Shown piece after piece: positions 1 to 6,127 of a stretch of DNA of 6,771 nucleotides. Within the stretch, counting starts at the first letter, position 1, and the number at the start of each line of letters is the position of its first letter. Origin of the DNA: Crocinitomicaceae bacterium (GTDB taxonomy: Bacteria; Bacteroidota; Bacteroidia; Flavobacteriales_D; Crocinitomicaceae); the NCBI GenBank assembly GCA_003512365.1, contig DORI01000088.1, positions 4,882 through 11,652 on the forward strand. The letters are read 5' to 3'. The notes below the pieces were generated by a model, which saw only the letters and a list, made by a program, of their open reading frames with translations, was not told where the DNA came from and did not search any database. The translations under genes and the position numbers were made by a program.

Positions 1-1310
1 GCAGCTTCGCCTACAAGAAGAATTTTCTCTGATTTCTTCAATGGCAAAACTTCATTCTCATTTTTCAAAAGTGTGATTGATTCTAACGCTGCATCTTTTG
101 CTGCGATTTTAAATTCTTCTGATCCAAATTTTGGATATTCATTCCAGGGTGTCAGCTGTTTTTCATAAAGTCCTAGTTTAAGTTTAACATAGATAATCCG
201 AGTAACGGCATCATTCAAACGCTTCATTGAAATCTTTTTTTCTGAAACAGCTTCTTTGAATAAGTTTAAATATTCTTCGTGGGGACCGTTGTATGGCACC
301 ATGCTCATGTCTAATCCGGCGTTAATGGCCTTGACTATAGCATCTTTATGAGAAGCAGCCACTTTATGAACAGTATGTAACATTCTGATATCTTCCCAAT
401 CAGAAACTGCTAATCCTTTGAAGCCCCACTTGTTTTTTAGCAAATCTGTTATTAGGTATTTATTGATATGGCCAGGCGTACCGTTCACATCCCCTGAATT
501 AATCATCACCGTAAGCGCTCCAGCGTCAACTGCTGCTTTAAAAGAGAGTAAATAAAGTTCATGCATCAATCTTTCAGGTATCCAAGCCGGTGTTCTGTCT
601 CTTCCTGAACGAGGCAAACTATATCCAACAAAATGTTTCATACATGCTGCAACACGAGTAGATTCTGCCTGATTTGTACCTTGATATCCTTTAACTAATT
701 CTGCACCCATTTCTGAAGCTAGTAATGGATCTTCACCCAATGTTTCAAAAAATCGAGACCATAAAGGCTGCCTTCCTAAATCTAATACCGGAGAAAAATT
801 CCAAGGAACGCCAGAAGCACGTGTCTCGTAGGCTGTGATTTCTCCCATTTTGTTTGCCAAAGTAGGATTCCATGTAGCGGCTAATCCAATTTCTTGCGGA
901 AACAATGTGCCACCAACTACGTAATTTGCTCCATGGATTGCATCAACCCCATATAAAACAGGAGCGACCGTTTTTCCATTTTTATATGCTGAATGAATGG
1001 TATTAAGTAAATTATTCCAAGTCATTCTATCAAGAGTATGTGAGCTCACATTTAATACTGATCCAATTTGTTGTCGTTCAATTAGTTTCTCGCATTTTTT
1101 GGGGTCAATTTCAATCGGTTTTATTACTTGACCATTTGCGTCGATTTTCAATAACGCATCTAATGTTACTTGGCACGTTTGAGCGATCTTTTGATCCATA
1201 CTTAATTTTGCTGACATGGACCTTGCTCGTTTAAACAAATCTGATTCAGATTGAGTAAATGAAGGATTATTTACTAAAATAAAAGAAAGAAATAAAAAGT
1301 AGATTCTCAT
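1..1310 (-). CDS. Glycoside hydrolase family 3 beta-glucosidase, N-terminal 436 residues (3' end outside window)
   Basis: Probable periplasmic exo-acting beta-glucosidase that would trim glucan oligosaccharides imported by SusC/SusD to glucose. The reading frame is open from the ATG at 1310 to the window edge. Residues 1-20 form a hydrophobic signal peptide ending in FTQ with no lipobox Cys, so a soluble periplasmic enzyme is expected. The GH3 barrel domain covers about residues 35-370. It shows YGVDAIHG (120-127), the KHF motif (K225, H226), GRDRTPAWIPER (236-247) and GFKGLAVSDWEDI (296-308), in which Asp304 is the predicted nucleophile. From about residue 395 the start of the second alpha/beta domain is visible (ALESITLLKNE, VLPLKK). 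The acid/base region and C-terminus are missing only because the window ends; this family usually has about 750-800 residues. The barrel sequence resembles the BglX/plant exoglucanase-like branch of GH3. Substrate preference within beta-glucans cannot be read from this part. Confidence 0.93.
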   Translation of the reverse strand, partial: MRIYFLFLSFILVNNPSFTQSESDLFKRARSMSAKLSMDQKIAQTCQVTLDALLKIDANGQVIKPIEIDPKKCEKLIERQQIGSVLNVSSHTLDRMTWNNLLNTIHSAYKNGKTVAPVLYGVDAIHGANYVVGGTLFPQEIGLAATWNPTLANKMGEITAYETRASGVPWNFSPVLDLGRQPLWSRFFETLGEDPLLASEMGAELVKGYQGTNQAESTRVAACMKHFVGYSLPRSGRDRTPAWIPERLMHELYLLSFKAAVDAGALTVMINSGDVNGTPGHINKYLITDLLKNKWGFKGLAVSDWEDIRMLHTVHKVAASHKDAIVKAINAGLDMSMVPYNGPHEEYLNLFKEAVSEKKISMKRLNDAVTRIIYVKLKLGLYEKQLTPWNEYPKFGSEEFKIAAKDAALESITLLKNENEVLPLKKSEKILLVGEA

Positions 1311-1334
1311 ACATTAAAGAAAAAAGTTGTCTAT

Positions 1335-1366
1335 AAAAAAGAAAAGGAAGATCACTCTTCCTTTTC
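1335..1366 (-). terminator. Rho-independent terminator after the T9SS glucan-binding protein gene
   Basis: A perfect 11-bp inverted repeat (1341-1351 pairs with 1356-1366) encloses a four-base loop. Read on the minus strand it is followed directly by six T residues (1340-1335). It lies 20 bases after the stop codon of the 655-residue protein and 24 bases before the GH3 start codon. The T-run is present only on the minus-strand side, so it acts in the direction of the genes. Strong stem, short loop and U-tract make this a confident call. It should reduce, but need not abolish, transcription into GH3. Confidence 0.88.
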
Positions 1367-1385
1367 CGATCGTTAACCAATAAAA

Positions 1386-3353
1386 CTATTCTATGATTAT
1401 TCTTTCGAATAAATAGTTGTCATCAGTGATTACCTTAACGAAGTAGGTACCTGATTTCAGATTTTCTACGTTAAGAATTGCTGAGGATTGATTGATTGAT
1501 TTTTGTAAAACCACCAACCCGTTCATTGAAATAATTTCAATTGTATTAATCTTTTCTGTTGACGACACTGTCAACTTATCGTTAGCTGGATTAGGGAAAA
1601 CATCTAATTCGATTGCGTTCTCAACAATTCCAATACTTGGACATACATCACAACTACCAAAACAAACCGCAGGTAAAGTTGCATCAGCTGCAACAACATA
1701 GTAGCGATTAAAGAATCCATCTGCAATTGTATCCACACACGATTCTCCACCAACAAAGAATTCTTGATCATTCCAACCATCAATGGTAAATTTATATTGA
1801 ATCGGACCTGCAGTAAGCGGCACTGTAACTTCCCAAATTGAACCAGAAGTATTAGTCATAGGAGTACAGTTACCACACCAATTATTAAAGCTTCCATTTA
1901 AGAATACACCTGTTGCAATTGTTCCTGTATAATCTGACATGTCTACTTTAAATGTAATATTAGGATCTGCTACAACAACTTGTTGGGTTTTCTCATAGAT
2001 AAATCTCCACCATCCCGGTCCGAAATTGATATCTGCTATCATGGTATTATCGTTGTTTGCGAAAGTGATTTGGTATGTAATTGAAGCTGGAGCATTCGCT
2101 GGATTAGTTAATTCTCCACCGTTGTATACTTTTGCAAGACCGATATGTCCACCTAGGCCATTTATCGTTAATTCACCTCCACTGTATGTGTATGAGAAAG
2201 CACCTCCTGTGTGAGGAGCAACTGGAGTACCACAACCATCGGGTGCAGCTCCTTGCCATGCTTCTAACCAAGTATTACCATCCATGTAGTGAGTCATCGT
2301 TCCATTAGCCTCAAATTTGATAGAATCGTCAAATAGACAAGCACGTGTTGTTACGTCAGCCGCACCATTTGACCACCAAGACCCATCGCCAAGTGAAGGC
2401 CCTACTGCAAGAGATCCAGCATTTGGTTTTAATTTCCATGTGCCAATTAACTGAGTAGCATTACTTGGACATGGATCACAACTGCTAAAACATACCGCTG
2501 GCAATACAACATCTCCTGAAATTTGAAGATATCTATTGTAATATGGATCCCCCATGTTAGGGTCAATACATGCGTCATTCGCTGTAAAATTCTCTTGGTC
2601 AGTCCATCCATCAACTGTAAACTTGTATTCAATGTTACTTGTTGGAATTGGAAGCGTTACTTGCCACATTCCATTACCCATATCAGTCATTGGGTTACAG
2701 CTACCACACCATCCGTTAAATGAACCGTTAACAAAAACTCCGTTAGCTATCGTTCCTGTATAATTACTCATGTTTACTCTAAAGGTAACATTTGGATCAG
2801 GCATTGTTACAGTTGCTGTACGTTGGTATACAAATTTCCACCATCCACTTCCAATGCTTATTTCTAAAGTTAGCGTGTTATTGTTATTTGAAAAGGTAGT
2901 ATTGTAAGTAATACTGGAAGCTGCATTAGCAGGACTTGTAAGCTCCCCGCCATTAATTACTTTCGCAAGTCCCATGTGTGCTCCAATACCATTTACTGTT
3001 AATTCTCCAGAGGTTGAATTGTATGTATATGTGAAAGGGGCATTTGTAGTTCCATCATGTGGTGCAACTGGTGTGTTACAAGCATCTGGTGAACCCTGCC
3101 ATCCTTCTACCCATGTGCTGCCATCCATGTAATGAGTGAGTTCACCATTCGGGCCAAAAGTTAAAGAATCATCAAATAAACAAGCTCTTAATGAAACATC
3201 TCCTGTAGAATTTGACCACCAAGAGTAATCACCTTGAGCAGGACCAACTGCTAAAGAACCGGCAGCGGGAGCTAAACGCCACGTTCCTTCAATTTGTGCA
3301 AAAGAATTTATCGCTAAAAATACAATTGCGGATAATAAGTAGATTTTTTTCAT
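1386..3353 (-). CDS. T9SS-secreted, internally duplicated probable surface glucan-binding protein
   Basis: A 655-residue exported protein with no recognisable catalytic domain. Residues 1-20 form a signal peptide ending in SFAQ. Two tandem copies of a roughly 280-residue unit follow (21-301 and 302-573). Each has module A, of lipocalin-like or beta-sandwich appearance: GTW, LAVGP, SWWSN, RACLFDDS, THYMDG, then GWW(K/R)F near its end (21-180; 302-456). Each then has module B, an E-set/CBM48- or CBM20-like domain: TF(R/K)V(N/D)MS, NGSFN, WCG(S/N)C, YKFT(V/I)DGW, CFxSCDxC (188-297; 464-572). Residues about 582-655 are a T9SS type A sorting domain beginning with VFPNPANDKLTV and ending in a basic Arg and short hydrophobic tail. 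The protein should therefore cross the outer membrane and be displayed on, or released from, the surface. Paired Cys residues recur in both copies and may form disulfides. Its place between GH16 and GH3 suggests binding of beta-1,3-glucan. Binding is inferred; a new enzyme cannot be excluded. Confidence 0.88.
   Translation of the reverse strand: MKKIYLLSAIVFLAINSFAQIEGTWRLAPAAGSLAVGPAQGDYSWWSNSTGDVSLRACLFDDSLTFGPNGELTHYMDGSTWVEGWQGSPDACNTPVAPHDGTTNAPFTYTYNSTSGELTVNGIGAHMGLAKVINGGELTSPANAASSITYNTTFSNNNNTLTLEISIGSGWWKFVYQRTATVTMPDPNVTFRVNMSNYTGTIANGVFVNGSFNGWCGSCNPMTDMGNGMWQVTLPIPTSNIEYKFTVDGWTDQENFTANDACIDPNMGDPYYNRYLQISGDVVLPAVCFSSCDPCPSNATQLIGTWKLKPNAGSLAVGPSLGDGSWWSNGAADVTTRACLFDDSIKFEANGTMTHYMDGNTWLEAWQGAAPDGCGTPVAPHTGGAFSYTYSGGELTINGLGGHIGLAKVYNGGELTNPANAPASITYQITFANNDNTMIADINFGPGWWRFIYEKTQQVVVADPNITFKVDMSDYTGTIATGVFLNGSFNNWCGNCTPMTNTSGSIWEVTVPLTAGPIQYKFTIDGWNDQEFFVGGESCVDTIADGFFNRYYVVAADATLPAVCFGSCDVCPSIGIVENAIELDVFPNPANDKLTVSSTEKINTIEIISMNGLVVLQKSINQSSAILNVENLKSGTYFVKVITDDNYLFERIIIE
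1635..3293 (-). repeat. Two tandem in-frame copies of a ~280-residue coding unit
   Basis: Copy 1 encodes residues 21-301 (3293-2451) and copy 2 residues 302-573 (2450-1635) of the secreted protein. The copies align end to end at a constant offset of 281 residues through the first half: Trp25 matches Trp306 and RACLFDD 56-62 matches 337-343. Small length differences occur later, mainly in the APHDGTTNAPF loop of copy 1, which is shorter in copy 2. The copies are clearly related at protein level but differ at many codons, so the duplication is old and not an assembly artefact. Confidence 0.9.
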
Positions 3354-3418
3354 AGTTAAGATTTATTTGGGTAAATATAGTATAAAATACAATAAGTATG
3401 AAATAATTAGTTCAAAAA

Positions 3419-4117
3419 TTACATTTTGAAGGCGTACTCCTGATTTTCAACTAATTCTTTGTACCTTTTTTTATCGAAAGAATAAAGCTTTGCTGGACGA
3501 TGTTTCACATTTTTCTGTTTTTCATCATGCGAGATAAATGGAATGTGTTTTATTTTTTTTCTAAAATTAGCTTTATTCAAATCAGTATTAAATGCATACT
3601 CATAAAGTTGTTGCAGCTCATTTAAGGTAAACTTTTCCGGCAGCAAATCAAAGCATAGTGGTTCATTTGAAAGTTTATTCTTCAAAATATCGAAAGTAGA
3701 AGATAAAATCTCGTTATGGTCAAAAGCAAGTTTGCCAATTTTATGAACGGGTATCCATTTTACTTCTGTTGCCCAAGAGGAAGCAACTGCATTTACCTCT
3801 TCCATTTTAGTCAGAGCGAAATAAGCGCAAGTTATTACACGCCCTTGAGGATGTCGTGATGGTTTTCCAAAAGTTTGAGACTGATGAAGCTTTATTTTTT
3901 CTAAATTGGTTAAATCATGTAATATTCTTTTACCTGCTTCGTCAAGGTCTTCATCAGGATACACGAGGTCGCCCGGTATTGCCCATTCGCCTTTGAAAGG
4001 ATCCATGTTTCGTTTGATAAGTAATAAATGTATTTGACCATTTTCAAACCCAAATATTAAACAATCCAAGGAAAACGAATAGGAAAAAAATTTGTCGAAT
4101 TCTATTTTGTAATTCAT
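3419..4117 (-). CDS. NrtR-family (Nudix-related) transcriptional regulator, probable PUL regulator
   Basis: A 232-residue cytoplasmic protein without signal peptide. Residues about 12-145 form a Nudix-fold domain: LLLIKR (31-36), KGEWAIPG (42-49) and the family-typical AFDHNEIL (131-138). The Nudix box starting at Gly49 is broken. The usual REUxEExGU stretch reads K63-R64-I-L-H67-D68-L-T-N, so the metal-binding Glu residues are lost and pyrophosphohydrolase activity is unlikely. Residues about 153-225 match the winged-helix DNA-binding domain of NrtR/AraR-type regulators, with FTLNELQQLYE (163-173), NFRKKI (184-189) and HRPAKLY (206-212). In this family the Nudix fold senses a ligand such as ADP-ribose or a sugar, and the C-terminal domain binds the operator. 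It sits 51 bases after GH16 and 65 bases before the secreted protein, on the same strand. Control of this locus by a glucan-derived sugar is therefore the simplest inference. The actual ligand is unknown. Confidence 0.88.
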   Translation of the reverse strand: MNYKIEFDKFFSYSFSLDCLIFGFENGQIHLLLIKRNMDPFKGEWAIPGDLVYPDEDLDEAGKRILHDLTNLEKIKLHQSQTFGKPSRHPQGRVITCAYFALTKMEEVNAVASSWATEVKWIPVHKIGKLAFDHNEILSSTFDILKNKLSNEPLCFDLLPEKFTLNELQQLYEYAFNTDLNKANFRKKIKHIPFISHDEKQKNVKHRPAKLYSFDKKRYKELVENQEYAFKM

Positions 4118-4168
4118 ATGTTTAAATTAGCTGTAGCGACTGTTAGAATCTGATGCTAAATTACACTT

Positions 4169-5272
4169 TTATTGAAAAACACGGACATAATCGACATACA
4201 TAGTTTGTGGGAAAACTGTTGTTTCATCGGGACTTCCGGGCCAATTTCCTCCTACTGCTACATTCATGATTAAAAAGAATTTTTCTTGAAACTCACTTAA
4301 TTCAGCAGGGGTAACATCTAATGTATTATACACCACATCATCTACCATCCACGTAATGGAATTTTGATTCCATACAATTGAGAATACATGAAATTCATCA
4401 GCAAATTTCCCACTAGCTAGACTTCTGCTATTGCCAAATGAAGCATGTGCACCAGCATTACTCCAATGCGCTGTGCCATGAACAGTTCTGTCATTTAATC
4501 CTGCACCACCAATCAACTCCATAATGTCAATTTCACCACAAGCCGGCCATCCAACGGATGTAATATTATCTCCCAACATCCAAATTGCTGGCCAGATTCC
4601 CTTTCCGTATGGCAAAGCGGCTCTGACATCCACTCTTCCGTATTTCCAAGATTTTAAACCTTGGGTTTTAATTCGTGTGGAGGTATAATCTTGTGCGTTA
4701 AAACTCTCTGATTTGGCTGTTATTTGTAACAATCCATTTGACACTTGAACATTGTCATTTGTGTAGTATTGCAATTCATTATTCCCCCAGCCACTGCTTC
4801 CTGTTCCTATGTCATAAGTCCAATCGGAGGAGAGTGTGGTGCCATCAAATTCATCGTTCCAAACAAGCGACAAGCCCGGATAAGTCAACGGTGTGCTATA
4901 TCCTTCAGTCGGTGCGCCTGTAACTGCAGAATCAACATAAATGATTACTTGATCAATTTTTTCAATATAATCATACTGCGTGGTGTGTGCTCTTGTTTTA
5001 ATAGTGTACGTCCCACTTTGACTAAACGTATAACTTGCGGTTCCTTGTTGAGATTCAATACGAGTTGAATCACCGTTTTCAAAAAAAGTAAACGAATAAA
5101 AATTAGCGTTTTGCGCGGATGCTTGAATGGAGGCATTTCCAGAGGTATGACTAATTGTTGTCTGTAAATTTGTAGGCAATACCAAATCAGGAGTTGTGTC
5201 TTTTTTCTTGCAAGCACCAAGAGCTATGAAGAAAATAGTGAGTAATCCTATTACGTTGAGGGTTGTTTTCAT
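4169..5272 (-). CDS. GH16 endo-beta-1,3-glucanase (laminarinase-type) lipoprotein with N-terminal PKD/Ig-like domain
   Basis: Surface endo-glucanase predicted to cleave internal beta-1,3 bonds of laminarin or a related beta-glucan. The start at 5272 gives a clean lipoprotein signal, MKTTLN followed by a hydrophobic stretch and the lipobox LGAC. Cys21 is the predicted lipidated residue, followed by KKKD. Residues about 30-113 form a PKD/Ig-like beta domain (GTASYTFSQSGTYTIKTRA). The GH16 catalytic domain spans about 131-367: LVWNDEFDG (136-144), GWGNNELQYYT (161-171), GKGIWPAIWML (223-233) and GEIDIME (246-252), then HGTAHW, FHVFSIVW and NVAVGGNWPG. Glu247 is the predicted nucleophile, Asp249 the assisting residue and Glu252 the acid/base. 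The ExDxxE form, with an extra Met, is the beta-bulge type of laminarinases rather than the ExDxE type of lichenases. The gene begins two bases after the upstream stop codon, so translation is probably coupled. Mixed-linkage glucan remains possible as a substrate. Confidence 0.94.
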   Translation of the reverse strand: MKTTLNVIGLLTIFFIALGACKKKDTTPDLVLPTNLQTTISHTSGNASIQASAQNANFYSFTFFENGDSTRIESQQGTASYTFSQSGTYTIKTRAHTTQYDYIEKIDQVIIYVDSAVTGAPTEGYSTPLTYPGLSLVWNDEFDGTTLSSDWTYDIGTGSSGWGNNELQYYTNDNVQVSNGLLQITAKSESFNAQDYTSTRIKTQGLKSWKYGRVDVRAALPYGKGIWPAIWMLGDNITSVGWPACGEIDIMELIGGAGLNDRTVHGTAHWSNAGAHASFGNSRSLASGKFADEFHVFSIVWNQNSITWMVDDVVYNTLDVTPAELSEFQEKFFLIMNVAVGGNWPGSPDETTVFPQTMYVDYVRVFQ

Positions 5273-5274
5273 AA

Positions 5275-6117
5275 TTATTCGGCTGAAAGTTTTAAGTACC
5301 ACATCAATCCACCTGCATGGTGTTTGTATTGTAAACTCATAGTTGAGTCCGTTATATCCAATATTCTATATTCATTTACACCTGTATAAAATCCCAAAAA
5401 TGAATTTGTAGATAATGAAATGGTTGTTTGATCACCCTCCGTTAGTAACCACGACCCTTGTAATTGATCTGTGTACGGAGCTGTAAAATCTCCAAGGTTT
5501 TGAAAAGACCCCGGAAATTGAGCCGCTAATGAATTGTGAATATACACATCACCGTTATTTACCATGTCGAGCTTGAAGCCGTTTAAATAAAAAATATAGC
5601 GGTCATCATACAATCCACAACCTGGTTTTTCATTGGCTCCAGCTGACCACCATTCTGGTATTGATCCGAGTGCGCTCTCTGGATCTGGCCCCACGCCCAT
5701 GTGCCCTGATGATACAGAATCTACATGCCATACTTTGTAGCCAGGTCCTGTTGCTCCTCCTGTTAATTTGGTATAATATGGATTATTTAAAAGACTCAAA
5801 TCATCTTGTGCAATAACAATTTGTTGCGTTGTGCTTTTACTTCCTCCTTTATTGAAAACTGTTAACTTCACAGTGTAAGTGCCCGCATATGGGTAGCTTG
5901 CCACCACGTTGTTTCCTTCTTTTTTAATACCGTTTCCAAAATCCCAAGAACACAGAATGTTTTGATTGGTTGCGGTTAGAACAATTACGTTGGCATTGGT
6001 ATCCGACGGAGCATAGGTGAAACTAGCATCTTCGTCAGAAGGAGGATTTCCCAATTGTGGGTTTTTGTGACAAGAAGTCAATGCGATTAATCCTATAAAA
6101 AATAATAAAGCTCTCAT
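5275..6117 (-). CDS. PKD-domain surface glycan-binding lipoprotein (SusE/SGBP-like position)
   Basis: A 280-residue lipoprotein. Residues 1-16 are the signal peptide with lipobox LTSC and predicted lipidated Cys16. A short acidic linker (DEDA, 28-31) leads to a PKD domain at about 31-103, with the hallmark CSWDFGNG (56-63) and YAGTYTVKLTV (77-87). Residues about 110-280 form a second module with KVWHVD, GVGP (141-144), EWWSAG (155-160), CGLYDDRYIF (167-176), APYT (213-216), SWLL and a C-terminal MWYLKL strand. This second module shares the order GVGP / WWS / CxLxDD / FxxNG / AP(Y/F)T with the module duplicated in the downstream T9SS protein. Lying directly after SusD and before GH16, it occupies the position of surface glycan-binding proteins in Bacteroidota PULs. 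Its likely job is to hold beta-glucan on the outer surface. No catalytic motif is visible. The binding role is inferred from position and domain type. Confidence 0.87.
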   Translation of the reverse strand: MRALLFFIGLIALTSCHKNPQLGNPPSDEDASFTYAPSDTNANVIVLTATNQNILCSWDFGNGIKKEGNNVVASYPYAGTYTVKLTVFNKGGSKSTTQQIVIAQDDLSLLNNPYYTKLTGGATGPGYKVWHVDSVSSGHMGVGPDPESALGSIPEWWSAGANEKPGCGLYDDRYIFYLNGFKLDMVNNGDVYIHNSLAAQFPGSFQNLGDFTAPYTDQLQGSWLLTEGDQTTISLSTNSFLGFYTGVNEYRILDITDSTMSLQYKHHAGGLMWYLKLSAE

Positions 6118-6127
6118 AATACTTTTT

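Noticed and set aside
1040..1234. Plus-strand 64-codon open frame
   Set aside because: Antisense to the well-supported GH3 coding region and without recognisable protein features.
2447..2763. Several short open frames on both strands within the duplicated protein gene
   Set aside because: All are shadows of the 655-residue gene in other frames.
1635..3293. Assembly duplication as explanation of the tandem units
   Set aside because: The two copies differ at many nucleotide and amino-acid positions and in loop lengths, so they are diverged true duplicates.
3354..3418. Promoter or operator in the AT-rich gap before the secreted-protein gene (for example TATATTTA at 3379-3372 and the GTA...TAC imperfect palindrome at 3371-3390)
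   Set aside because: Only about four of ten palindrome positions pair and no correctly spaced -33 TTG is present; AT-rich chance matches are expected in this DNA.
4745..5068. Plus-strand 107-codon open frame
   Set aside because: Antisense to GH16; its composition is what the reverse strand of that gene gives and no domain is visible.
5273..5302. Longer GH16 start (GTG at 5302), adding ten residues
   Set aside because: It would put a charged ten-residue extension before a textbook lipoprotein signal and overlap the end of the PKD lipoprotein gene; the ATG at 5272 fits the lipobox spacing.
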